This document shows positions 10,876-18,525 of a stretch of DNA of 64,000 nucleotides, piece by piece. The stretch is from Pseudomonas sp. R-28-1W-6 (GTDB lineage Bacteria > Pseudomonadota > Gammaproteobacteria > Pseudomonadales > Pseudomonadaceae): positions 310,001-374,000 of the forward strand of contig NZ_WELK01000004.1 in NCBI RefSeq assembly GCF_009799925.1. Reading direction: 5' to 3'. Positions within the stretch are counted from its first letter, which is position 1. The number at the start of each line of letters is the position of its first letter. A model generated the notes under the pieces. The model was not told where the DNA came from and searched no databases. It saw nothing but the letters and a program-made list of their open reading frames with translations. The position numbers were made by a program, and so were the translations under genes.

Positions 10876-11925
10876 ATGAATACCCTGCTACTGCACTGCC
10901 GCCCGGGCTTCGAAGGTGAAGTCTGTGCCGAGATCAGCGAACACGCCGCGCGCCTGGACGTGGCCGGCTATGCCAAGGGCAAGGCCGGCAGCGCCCATGC
11001 CGAGTTCGTCTGCAGCGAGGCCGATGGCGCCGAGCGGCTGATGAAGGGCCTGCGCTTCAATAAGCTGATCTTCCCGCGCCAGTGGGCCCGCGGCAGCTAT
11101 GTGCAGTTGCCGGAAAGCGATCGCATCAGCGTGCTGCTGCAGGCCCTGGCCGATTACCCGCAGTGCGGCAGCCTGTGGCTGGAAGTGTTCGACAGCAACG
11201 ACGGCAAGGAACTGTCGAACTTCTGCAAGAAGTTCGAGGCGCCGCTGCGCAAGGCGCTGGCGGCGGCCGGCAAGCTGGTCGACGAGCCGAGCAAGCCGCG
11301 CCTGCTGCTGACCTTCAAGAGCGGCCGCGAGGTGTTCCTCGGCATCGCCGAGGCCAACAACCAGGCACCCTGGCCGATGGGCATCCCGCGCCTGAAGTTC
11401 CCGCGCGAGGCGCCGAGCCGCTCGACCCTCAAGCTGGAGGAGGCCTGGCACTATTTCATCCCGCGCGAGCAGTGGGATACGCGCCTGTCGGACGAGATGA
11501 CCGGCGTCGACCTCGGCGCCGCCCCCGGCGGCTGGACCTACCAGCTGGTCAAACGCGGCATGCTGGTCACCGCCATCGACAACGGGCCGATGGCGCAAAG
11601 CCTGATGGACACCGGCCTGGTCCAGCACCTGATGGTCGACGGCTTCACCTGGAAGCCCAAGCAGCCGGTGGACTGGATGGTCTGCGACATCGTCGAGAAG
11701 CCGGCGCGCAACGCCGCCCTGCTGGAGACCTGGATCGGCGAGGGCCTGTGCCGCGAGGCGGTGGTCAACCTCAAGCTGCCGATGAAACAGCGCTATGCCG
11801 AGGTGAGCAAGCTTCTGCAGCGCCTGGAGGACGCCTTCGCCGCACGCAAGATCAAGGTCTCGATTGCCTGCAAGCAGCTCTACCACGACCGCGAGGAAGT
11901 CACCTGCCACCTGCGCCGCCTGTAG
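10876..11925 (+). CDS. rlmM: RlmM, 23S rRNA 2'-O-ribose methyltransferase (C2498)
   Basis: SAM-dependent methyltransferase that modifies C2498 of 23S rRNA. The ATG at 10876 is chosen because GAGGAG precedes it by 7 bases and the protein then begins [16 protein letters not shown], the family's usual N-terminus; a longer frame begins at 10786 but its first 30 residues are atypical. It has 349 aa: an N-terminal THUMP-like region (about 1-170) followed by a Rossmann-fold domain with the SAM motif [12 protein letters not shown]. The conserved [12 protein letters not shown] and [13 protein letters not shown] are near the end. The 3' end overlaps the tail of the small reverse ORF at 11900-12079 by 26 bases. 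Confidence 0.95.
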   Translation: MNTLLLHCRPGFEGEVCAEISEHAARLDVAGYAKGKAGSAHAEFVCSEADGAERLMKGLRFNKLIFPRQWARGSYVQLPESDRISVLLQALADYPQCGSLWLEVFDSNDGKELSNFCKKFEAPLRKALAAAGKLVDEPSKPRLLLTFKSGREVFLGIAEANNQAPWPMGIPRLKFPREAPSRSTLKLEEAWHYFIPREQWDTRLSDEMTGVDLGAAPGGWTYQLVKRGMLVTAIDNGPMAQSLMDTGLVQHLMVDGFTWKPKQPVDWMVCDIVEKPARNAALLETWIGEGLCREAVVNLKLPMKQRYAEVSKLLQRLEDAFAARKIKVSIACKQLYHDREEVTCHLRRL

Positions 11926-12079
11926 CCTGGCGGCAGGCCCAGTAGGTCTGTTTATGCCCGCGGGCCTGGTAGTCGCGGGCCAGGCGCTCGGCCTCCTCGC
12001 GGCTGAGGCCTGCGCGCAGGACGAATTCATTGCCGTTATCGTCCAGGCGTTTGACGCACCAGTCTTCCGCTTCGCGCAT
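11900..12079 (-). CDS. Small 59-aa conserved-looking protein
   Basis: A reverse-strand frame starting [19 protein letters not shown] and ending with a basic Gly-rich tail. It has a good ribosome site (AGAGGAA, 6 bases before ATG). The composition ([35 protein letters not shown]) looks like a real protein: a short beta segment, an acidic/basic helix and an aromatic end, resembling SPOR-like or YkvR-like small cytosolic folds. I recall similar small Pseudomonas proteins but cannot name a family. It lies tail-to-tail with rlmM (26-base overlap) and divergent from tusA. No Cys pair, membrane segment or signal. Moderately sure it is a gene; function unknown. Confidence 0.7.
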   Translation of the reverse strand: MREAEDWCVKRLDDNGNEFVLRAGLSREEAERLARDYQARGHKQTYWACRQATGGAGGR

Positions 12080-12157
12080 GAAAGTTCCTCTGTCGCCTGG
12101 CGGCTGGGCGGACGCCCAGCTTTGCGCGACAATGGCGGCCTGTTTCCGGAGTACCCC

Positions 12158-12397
12158 ATGTCCCTGCAACCCGACGCCATTCTCGACGCCACCGGCCTGA
12201 ACTGCCCCGAGCCGGTGATGATGCTGCACAACAAGGTGCGCGACCTGCAAGCCGGCGGCCTGCTCAAGGTGATCGCCACCGATCCCTCGACCCGTCGCGA
12301 CATTCCCAAGTTCTGCATGTTCCTCGATCACCAGCTGGTCGAGCAGAGCGAAGAAGGCGGTACTTACCTGTACTGGATTCGCAAGAAGGCCGAGTAA
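12158..12397 (+). CDS. tusA: TusA-family sulfurtransferase
   Basis: 79-aa sulfur-carrier protein of the TusA/SirA family, which passes persulfide sulfur for tRNA thiolation and related pathways. The family signature is at the N-terminus: [19 protein letters not shown] with the active-site Cys at residue 16 in the CPEP motif; then the fold continues with [24 protein letters not shown] lies 8 bases before ATG. Its TAA overlaps the ATG of the next gene by one base, implying translational coupling. TusA is the best call, but paralogues in Pseudomonas share this motif. Confidence 0.9.
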   Translation: MSLQPDAILDATGLNCPEPVMMLHNKVRDLQAGGLLKVIATDPSTRRDIPKFCMFLDHQLVEQSEEGGTYLYWIRKKAE

Positions 12398-12849
12398 TGC
12401 CGTACTACTTCGCCTATGGCTCCAACATGAACCCGGCGCGCATGCAGGCGCGTGGGTTGCGGGTGGAGGAGGCGCTGTCCGGGCATTTGCCGGGCTTTGC
12501 CCTGTGCTTCAACAAACGCGCGCATGACCATCCCGGTCGTGCCTACGCCAATATTCGCCACCAGGTCGGCGGCGTGGTCGAAGGCGTGCTGTATCGCCTG
12601 GCCGACCAGCACGAGATCTTCAAGCTGGATCACTTCGAAGGCACCCCGGTGTATTACAGCCGCGAGCGCCTGGCGGTGCAGACCGAGCGGGGGCCGATCA
12701 CCGCCTGGGTCTATATCGCCAACCCGTTCTGGCGCAGCGAGGGTCTGGCGCCCAGCCGCACCTACCTGGAGCACCTGCTGGCCGGCCGGCCCTATCTGTC
12801 GGCGGACTACTGGGCGGCGCTGGCCGCCACCGCCGCGCTCGACGACTGA
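12397..12849 (+). CDS. Gamma-glutamylcyclotransferase-like protein
   Basis: 150-aa protein of the GGCT/AIG2 fold. The substrate-loop motif YFAYGSNMNPARM is at residues 4-16, and the catalytic Glu is in LDHFEGTPVYYSR near residue 87. The family releases 5-oxoproline from gamma-glutamyl amino acids or acts on glutathione-related compounds; substrate cannot be told from sequence. It begins on the last base of the tusA stop, so the two are probably co-transcribed. Its 3' end overlaps the 3' end of the opposing MATE gene by 43 bases. Confidence 0.87.
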   Translation: MPYYFAYGSNMNPARMQARGLRVEEALSGHLPGFALCFNKRAHDHPGRAYANIRHQVGGVVEGVLYRLADQHEIFKLDHFEGTPVYYSRERLAVQTERGPITAWVYIANPFWRSEGLAPSRTYLEHLLAGRPYLSADYWAALAATAALDD

Positions 12850-14213
12850 GCGCGGATGCGCCGCCGCGCACTGCGCGCCAGGCGAATGCCGAGCAGCACG
12901 GCGGCGCAGGTCAGGCCGACCACCAGGCCCTGCCACAACCCGCGCGGCCCCGACGGCTCGCCGAACCAGTCGGCCAGGCCCAGGCCGTAACCCACCGGCA
13001 GACCGATGCCCCAGTAGGCGAACAGGGTGTAGAGCATGGTCGCACGGGTGTCCTGGTAGCCGCGCAGGGCGCCGGCGGCAGTGACCTGGATGGCATCGGA
13101 AAACTGGAACAGCGCCGAATAGACGATCAGGCTCGACGCCACCGCGATCACTTCCGGGGCGGCGGTATAGATCTGCGCGATCTCGCTGCGCCACAGCAGC
13201 ATCAGGCTGGCCGACAGGCAGGCATAGGCCAGGGCGCTGGCCATGCCCACGCCGGCGGCGAAGCGCGCCTCGCGCGGCTGGTCGCGGCCGAGCGACTGGC
13301 CGACGCGCACGGTGGCGGCCATGCCCAGGGAGTAGGGGATCATGAACACCAGCGAGCTGAAGTTCAGGGCGATCTGGTGGCCGGCCACCACCGTGGCGCC
13401 CAGGCCGCCGATCAGCAGGGCGATCACCGAGAAGATGCTGGCCTCGGCGAACACCGCCACGCCGATCGGCACGCCGATCGACAGCAGGCGCCTGAGCACC
13501 GGCCACTGCGGCCAGTCGAAGCGGGCGAACAGCCGGCTGGGGCGGTAGTAGGGCGCCCAGTTCACCCACCAGAGCATGCCCAGCAGCATGCTCCACATGA
13601 CGATGCCGGTGGCCCAGCCGCAGCCCACGCCGCCGAGGGCCGACAGGCCGAGCTTGCCGTAGATCAGCACGTAGTTCAGCGGGATGTTCAGCAGCAGGCC
13701 GCCGATGCCCAGCATCATGCTCGGCCGGGTATGACCCAGGCCGTCGCTGTAGCAGCGCAGCACGTGGTACAGGGCCACGGCGGGGAAGCCGCAGGCCACC
13801 CCGCGCAGGTAGCCCATGGCCGGCTCGACCAGGCTGGGGTCGACCTGCATCAGGTGCAGCACCGGCTCGGCATTCCACAGCAGGGCGGCGGCGCCACCGC
13901 CCACGGCCAGGGCCAGCCACAGCGCCTGGCGCACCAGCGGGCCGATTTCCTGCTGCTGGCCGCTGCCGAAGCGTTGCGCCACTTTCGGCGTGGTCGCCAG
14001 CAGGATGCCGGTCATCAGCAGGAACACCGGCACCCACAGCGAGTTGCCCAGGGCCACGGCGGCCAGGTCGCGCGGGCTGACGCGGCCGGCCATCACGGTG
14101 TCGACGAAGCCCATGGCGGTGTGCGCCAGCTGCGCGATGATGATCGGGGTGGCCAGCGCCAGCAGGGCGCGCAGTTCGGCGCGGATGCGGGCGGGACGGG
14201 TGAGGGCAGGCAT
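12807..14213 (-). CDS. MATE-family multidrug efflux transporter (NorM/PmpM type)
   Basis: 468-aa inner-membrane protein with twelve predicted hydrophobic segments in two matching halves, as in MATE exporters that use a Na+ or H+ gradient. It starts with a short basic stretch, then LLALATPIIIAQLAHTAMGFVDT, the usual MATE first helix with the Gln-Ala and conserved Asp after VDTVMAG. LGIGGLLLNIPLNYVLIYG and the second-half equivalent are typical. Transcribed alone on the reverse strand. It may correspond to PmpM of P. aeruginosa, but the substrate is unproven. Confidence 0.9.
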   Translation of the reverse strand: MPALTRPARIRAELRALLALATPIIIAQLAHTAMGFVDTVMAGRVSPRDLAAVALGNSLWVPVFLLMTGILLATTPKVAQRFGSGQQQEIGPLVRQALWLALAVGGGAAALLWNAEPVLHLMQVDPSLVEPAMGYLRGVACGFPAVALYHVLRCYSDGLGHTRPSMMLGIGGLLLNIPLNYVLIYGKLGLSALGGVGCGWATGIVMWSMLLGMLWWVNWAPYYRPSRLFARFDWPQWPVLRRLLSIGVPIGVAVFAEASIFSVIALLIGGLGATVVAGHQIALNFSSLVFMIPYSLGMAATVRVGQSLGRDQPREARFAAGVGMASALAYACLSASLMLLWRSEIAQIYTAAPEVIAVASSLIVYSALFQFSDAIQVTAAGALRGYQDTRATMLYTLFAYWGIGLPVGYGLGLADWFGEPSGPRGLWQGLVVGLTCAAVLLGIRLARSARRRIRAQSSSAAVAASAAQ

Positions 14214-14310
14214 GGGCAGATCCGGCGACAGGGCCGGGAATTCTACTCCGCCGACGCGCCGGCGGCATCAATCTTGTCCGGGTGGACAGCTGTGGTGAGC
14301 GGCCTGCGCA

Positions 14311-14361
14311 TAGGGTGCACCGTGCGCACCGTGGCCCCGCCGGTGCGCGGGGCGCACCCTA
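14311..14361. repeat. REP-like imperfect palindrome
   Basis: Outer arms TAGGGTGC (14311-14318) and GCACCCTA (14354-14361) enclose inner arms GCGCACCG (14324-14331) and CGGTGCGC (14341-14348). The pattern (GTAGGGTGC...GCGCACC) resembles short palindromic repeats scattered between genes in many Pseudomonas genomes. It lies between the 5' end of the MATE gene and the 3' end of the radical SAM gene, so it may limit read-through or stabilise the amr mRNA 3' end. Confidence 0.65.
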
Positions 14362-14381
14362 CAGAAGATCGGCGCCCTGGC

Positions 14382-15470
14382 TCAGGGCGCATCGCTCAGG
14401 CGCACGGGAATCCGCCGCTGCCCGAACGAGCCGGCGTAGCGGCCGAAGCGCCCGGCGATGGCGGTGTGGCAGTGCGGGCAGTGCCCGGACTCGCTCACCT
14501 GGTAGTCGAGGATGTGGTACCAGTCGCGCACGATCAGCGGCTTGGCGCAGCCCGGGCAGAAGGTGGTGCCGCCGGCGCTATCGTGCACGTTGCCGGTGTA
14601 GGCGTAGTGCAGGCCCTGGTCGCGGGCGATCTGCCGCGCCCGGCTGAGGGTCGCCGGCGGCGTCGGCGGGATCTCGCGCAGCTTGAAGTCGGGGTGGAAG
14701 GCGGTGAAGTGCAGCGGCACGTCCGGCCCCAGTTCGCGGTAGACCCAGCGGCACAGCGCCTCGATCTCGGCGGTCGAGTCGTTGTGGCCGGGGATCAGCA
14801 GGGTGGTGATCTCGGTCCATACGTCGGTTTCGTGGCGCAGGTAGACCAGGGTGTCCAGCACCGGTTGCAGGTGCGCGCCGGTGAGCTTGAAGTAGAAGTC
14901 CTCGGTGAAGGCCTTGAGGTCGACGTTCGCCGCATCCATCACCGCATAGAACTCGCGCCGCGCGTCGGCATGGATGTAGCCGGCGGTCACCGCCACCGGG
15001 TGGACGCCGTGCGCGCGGCAGGCCAGGGCCGTGTCGATGGCGTATTCGGCGAAGATCACCGGGTCGTTGTAGGTGAAGGCCGCGCTGGCGCAGCCCGCGC
15101 TCAGCGCGGCCAGGGCGATCTGCTCGGGGCTGGCCTGGTCCATCAGGCGGTCCATGTCGCGGGACTTGCTGATGTCCCAGTTCTGGCAGAACTTGCAGGC
15201 CAGGTTGCAGCCAGCCGTGCCGAAGGACAGCACCGAGGTGCCGGGATGGAAGTGGTTGAGTGGCTTCTTCTCTATAGGGTCGATGCAGAAGCCGGAGGAG
15301 CGGCCGTAGGTGGTCAGCACCATCTGCTCGCCTTCGCGCATGCGCACGAAGCAGGCGCCGCGCTGGCCGTCGCGCAGCTTGCAGTCGCGCGGGCAGAGGT
15401 CGCACTGGATGCGGCCGTCGGCCAGCGGGTGCCACCAGCGCCCGGGGTAGTAGCTGGACGGCTCACTCAT
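14382..15470 (-). CDS. amrS: AmmeMemoRadiSam system radical SAM enzyme (AmrS)
   Basis: 362-aa radical SAM protein. The start ATG (complement of 15468-15470) overlaps the stop of the upstream fusion gene by 8 bases. The [4Fe-4S] motif CNLACKFC is at C88/C92/C95, preceded by GTAG. There are extra cysteines: CDLCPRDC near the N-terminus, and two CxxC pairs at the C-terminus (FCPGC, HCPHC) that suggest a zinc ribbon. This family is related to pyruvate-formate-lyase activating enzymes but is paired with AMMECR1 and MEMO1 homologues in an uncharacterised three-part system. Co-transcribed with the AmrB-AmrA fusion. Its substrate is unknown. Confidence 0.92.
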   Translation of the reverse strand: MSEPSSYYPGRWWHPLADGRIQCDLCPRDCKLRDGQRGACFVRMREGEQMVLTTYGRSSGFCIDPIEKKPLNHFHPGTSVLSFGTAGCNLACKFCQNWDISKSRDMDRLMDQASPEQIALAALSAGCASAAFTYNDPVIFAEYAIDTALACRAHGVHPVAVTAGYIHADARREFYAVMDAANVDLKAFTEDFYFKLTGAHLQPVLDTLVYLRHETDVWTEITTLLIPGHNDSTAEIEALCRWVYRELGPDVPLHFTAFHPDFKLREIPPTPPATLSRARQIARDQGLHYAYTGNVHDSAGGTTFCPGCAKPLIVRDWYHILDYQVSESGHCPHCHTAIAGRFGRYAGSFGQRRIPVRLSDAP

Positions 15471-16827
15471 GTCCGGCCTCCCGCCACTTGCTGACGCCGT
15501 AGCGCCCCAGGCGGATCTCCGCGTGCCAGAAGTCGGCCGGCAGGCCGGCCTTGCGCTTGAGTTGGGCGAGGAAGTCGGCCGGTTCGGGCAATTGCTCCCA
15601 GACCTGAGGCAGGAAGGTGCCGCGGGCCTGGCGGAACTCCAGGAGCAGGCCGTCCTGGCCCGGGCGCAGGCGCTCCAGCAGCTGCTGTTCGCTGGCGACC
15701 GCCAGTTCCTCGATGGCCGAGAGCAGCGACACCTCGATGCGCGTGCGGCCCAGTTCGGCGCGCTGCAGCGCGGGGAAACGCCAGTCGCTGCTGGCCGCCG
15801 CCACCGCATTGGCGCGCACGTCGTCGAGCAGCGGCCGGTGCGCCTCCAGACTGCCGATGCAGCCACGCAACTGGCCCTGCTGGGTCAGGGTGACGAAGGT
15901 GGCGCCCGGCTGGCGCAGCCAGGCGCGCTCGGCATGGCCATGGCGATGGCCGGGGCCGCCCAGATGACGGGAAATCGCATCGCGGGCCAGCTTCAACAGT
16001 GTCTCGCCGCGGGCATCTTCGCTCTTGGCCGGCGGCGTGTCGTAGAAGGCGATGGCCGCATAGCCGACGACCCGCGACGGGTCGCCGGCGGTGTCCCCGG
16101 AGTTGCGCAGGTCGAGCAGCTCGGCGTGCAGCCCGTGCCGGGTCGCGCAGCTGAGCAGGCCGTTGACCGGCGTGGCGCCGCAGGCCTGGGCATGGTCCAG
16201 GCCGGGCCGCGCGGCGAGCATCTGTTGCACCGTGGCGGCGTCGGTTTGCCGGGCCTGGGCATAGGGCAGGTAGTGCGAGAGGTCGGAACTGATCAGGATC
16301 AGGGTCTCGGCGCCACCCCACAGGCGTTCCAGCACCTCGGCCACCTCGGCGGTGCTGGCATCGCCGACGGCCAGCGGCAACAGCTGGAAATCGCCCAGCG
16401 CCTCCTGCAGGAAGGGCAGTTGCACCTCCAGGGAGTGCTCCAGGGCATGGGCCGCGTCGCTGACGCAGACCTGCGGCAGCCCGCTGATGGCGGCCATGCC
16501 GATGGCGTCCAGCGTGACCTGGCCCAGCGGGGTGGCGAAGGCCTGCGTCGAGGGCAGGGCCAGGCCGCGTACCGCCACCCGGTGCGTCGGCCCCAGCAGC
16601 ACCACCCGGCGGATGCGCCCGGCCAGCGCCGGCAGGCGCGCATAGGCCTGCGCGGCCACCGGGCCGGAATAGGGGTAGCCGGCGTGCGGCACGATCAGCG
16701 CCTTGGGCGCTGGCGTGGGGCCGGTCGGCGCGGCGGCGGCCAGCAGGGCCTGGACCTCGCGTTGCAGTTGCTGCGGGGCAGACGGATAGAACAGGCCGGC
16801 GACGGCGGCTGGGCGGATCGTGTGCAT
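15463..16827 (-). CDS. AmrB-AmrA fusion (MEMO1 domain plus AMMECR1 domain)
   Basis: 454-aa two-domain protein. Residues 1 to about 265 are a MEMO1/AmrB domain (related to class III extradiol dioxygenases), with metal-ligand-like His in VPHAGYPYSG and SSDLSHYLPY. Residues about 275-454 are an AMMECR1/AmrA domain, with the hallmark LRGCIGSLEAHRPL. Linker residues HLGGPGHRHGHAE are His-rich. The two are often separate genes; here they are one chain, which supports a physical complex with AmrS, with which the gene overlaps by 8 bases. Reaction unknown. The promoter is probably shared with the divergent pdxB region, which holds an AT-rich palindrome. Confidence 0.92.
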   Translation of the reverse strand: MHTIRPAAVAGLFYPSAPQQLQREVQALLAAAAPTGPTPAPKALIVPHAGYPYSGPVAAQAYARLPALAGRIRRVVLLGPTHRVAVRGLALPSTQAFATPLGQVTLDAIGMAAISGLPQVCVSDAAHALEHSLEVQLPFLQEALGDFQLLPLAVGDASTAEVAEVLERLWGGAETLILISSDLSHYLPYAQARQTDAATVQQMLAARPGLDHAQACGATPVNGLLSCATRHGLHAELLDLRNSGDTAGDPSRVVGYAAIAFYDTPPAKSEDARGETLLKLARDAISRHLGGPGHRHGHAERAWLRQPGATFVTLTQQGQLRGCIGSLEAHRPLLDDVRANAVAAASSDWRFPALQRAELGRTRIEVSLLSAIEELAVASEQQLLERLRPGQDGLLLEFRQARGTFLPQVWEQLPEPADFLAQLKRKAGLPADFWHAEIRLGRYGVSKWREAGHE

Positions 16828-16885
16828 GGAAAAACCCTCGTCTTCAGGGCTTAGATAGGGACATGGCGCAGAAGTGCAAGGGTGA

Positions 16886-16904
16886 CTGGTTAAAAATTAA
16901 CCAG
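16886..16904. promoter_or_regulatory. AT-rich palindrome between the amr operon and pdxB
   Basis: CTGGTTAA (16886-16893) and TTAACCAG (16897-16904) form a perfect inverted repeat around AAA. It stands out in this GC-rich DNA and lies in the 142-base gap between divergent genes, 59 bases from the amr start and 66 from pdxB. It has the size of a dimeric repressor or activator site. No known regulator can be assigned by eye. Confidence 0.5.
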
Positions 16905-16969
16905 CTGCGTGGACGGGACAAGCGCAGCGGCGCTTCCGTAGAATGGCGGCCCGACTGCCGGAGTTCCCC

Positions 16970-18100
16970 ATGCGCATCCTTGCCGACGAAAACATCCCCC
17001 TGCTCGACGAGTTCTTCGGCGGGTTTGGCCAGATCAGCCGCCACCCGGGGCGCAGCATCGAGCGCGCGACTGTTGGCGATGCCGAGGTGCTTCTGGTGCG
17101 CTCGGTGACCCGCGTCGACCGCGCCTTGCTGCAGGGCAGCCGGGTACGTTTCGTCGGCACCTGCACCATCGGCACCGATCACCTCGACCTCGAGTATCTG
17201 CGCGAAGCCGGCATCGCCTGGTCCAGCGCCCCCGGCTGCAACGCCCGCGGCGTGGTGGACTATGTGCTGGGCTGCCTGCTGGCGCTGGCCGAGCAGACCG
17301 GCAAGCCGCTGGCCGAGCGCTGCTATGGCGTGGTCGGCGCCGGCCAGGTCGGCGCGCGCCTGGTCAAGGTGCTGCGTGGCCTGGGCTGGGATGTGCGGGT
17401 CTGCGACCCACCGCGGCAGGCGGCCGAGGGCGGCGATTTCGTCGACCTGGCCAGCATCCTGCGCGACTGCGACGTGATCAGCCTGCACACCCCGCTGGAT
17501 GCCGGCACCCGCCACCTGTTCGGTGCAGGCGAGCTGCAGCGGCTGCGCGCCGGCAGCTGGCTGATCAACGCCAGCCGCGGCGCGGTGGTGGACAACCAGG
17601 CGCTGCGCGCGCACCTGCACGGCGGCGCGGACCTGCAGGTGGCACTGGATGTGTGGGAAGGCGAGCCGCAGGTCGATCCTGAACTGGCCGCGCTGTGCCG
17701 GATCGCCACCCCGCATATCGCCGGCTACAGCCTGGACGGCAAGCTGCGCGGCACCGCGCAGATCTACCAGGCCTACTGCGCCGCCAATGGCCTGGCCGAG
17801 CAGGTGCAGTTGGACGATCTGCTGCCGCCGGCCTGGCTCGGCGAGCTGCGCCTGGATGCCGGCGCCGCGCCCGACTGGGCACTGGCCACCCTGTGCCGGG
17901 CGGTGTATGACCCGCGTCGCGACGATGCGGACTTCCGCCGTTCGCTGGTCGGCGACGCGGCGCAGCGCAAGGCGGCCTTCGATGCCCTGCGCAAGCACTA
18001 CCCCTATCGTCGCGAGATCGACGGCTTGCGCGTCGCCGTGCCGGGCGAGGCGCCAGCCCTGCGCCAGCTGGTGGCGGCGCTGGGCGCCAGGTCGATTTGA
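16970..18100 (+). CDS. pdxB: Erythronate-4-phosphate dehydrogenase
   Basis: NAD-dependent D-2-hydroxyacid dehydrogenase that oxidises 4-phosphoerythronate in pyridoxal-5-phosphate synthesis. The start at 16970 ([16 protein letters not shown]) follows CCGGAG and is the family's usual N-terminus; a frame from 16943 is less likely. 376 aa, near the usual 380. The Rossmann motif is [13 protein letters not shown]; catalytic-region motifs are [10 protein letters not shown] (Arg), WEGEPQ (Glu) and TPHIAGYS (His). The C-terminal DUF3410-type dimerisation domain (about 290-376) is present, which separates PdxB from SerA. Ends just before a terminator serving the opposite strand. Confidence 0.95.
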   Translation: MRILADENIPLLDEFFGGFGQISRHPGRSIERATVGDAEVLLVRSVTRVDRALLQGSRVRFVGTCTIGTDHLDLEYLREAGIAWSSAPGCNARGVVDYVLGCLLALAEQTGKPLAERCYGVVGAGQVGARLVKVLRGLGWDVRVCDPPRQAAEGGDFVDLASILRDCDVISLHTPLDAGTRHLFGAGELQRLRAGSWLINASRGAVVDNQALRAHLHGGADLQVALDVWEGEPQVDPELAALCRIATPHIAGYSLDGKLRGTAQIYQAYCAANGLAEQVQLDDLLPPAWLGELRLDAGAAPDWALATLCRAVYDPRRDDADFRRSLVGDAAQRKAAFDALRKHYPYRREIDGLRVAVPGEAPALRQLVAALGARSI

Positions 18101-18104
18101 CGGG

Positions 18105-18133
18105 CAAGAAAAACCCGGGCTTATGGCCCGGGT
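18105..18133 (-). terminator. Intrinsic terminator of the 58-aa gene (reverse strand)
   Basis: ACCCGGGC (18113-18120) pairs with GCCCGGGT (18126-18133) around TTATG. On the reverse strand the stem is followed by TTTTTCTT, the classic rho-independent form. It lies 33 bases past the stop of the small gene at 18166-18342 and just beyond the pdxB stop. Confidence 0.85.
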
Positions 18134-18165
18134 CGGATGGCCCAGAGGGCAAGAGGGGGAAAGCT

Positions 18166-18342
18166 TCAGGCCTGTCTGGCGGCGGACCAGTTCTTCTCCA
18201 GTTCGCGGCAGGCGCGCTGGATCATGCCTTCGGTGATCGGTACTTCGCGGCCCTGGGCATCGATGACGGCGCCGCCCACGGTCTGTTGCGGTTTCAGCGT
18301 GGCGACGCGCTGACGGTTGGAACTGCTGTCTTGCAAACGCAT
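18166..18342 (-). CDS. Small 58-aa protein, resembles PA1571-type family
   Basis: Reverse-strand gene starting MRLQDSSSNRQRV with a strong ribosome site (GAAGAGGAG, 7 bases before ATG) and its own intrinsic terminator. The protein has a Gln/Ser/Pro-rich disordered start, then VGGAVIDAQGREVPITEGMI and a helix QRACRELEKNW. This pattern fits the small family I know from P. aeruginosa PA1571; there too the next gene is the NAD-kinase-like protein, which supports the match. No membrane segment or signal. Function unknown. The separate promoter and terminator indicate an independent transcript. Confidence 0.8.
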   Translation of the reverse strand: MRLQDSSSNRQRVATLKPQQTVGGAVIDAQGREVPITEGMIQRACRELEKNWSAARQA

Positions 18343-18525
18343 GGCGGGTCTCCTCTTCGGGTCAATGCGCGCAGTCTAGGGCGCCTATGTGAACGCGCGG
18401 TGACAGTCCGCTGCGCCAGCAAAACCTCGGGAGCGCGAGGCCTTGTTCATGGCTCCTGGGGCAGTGTCGGGCAACCGCCGCGAGCCGCCCATCCGACTTT
18501 ATAGGCAGTGATAGCAGGAGCCTGC

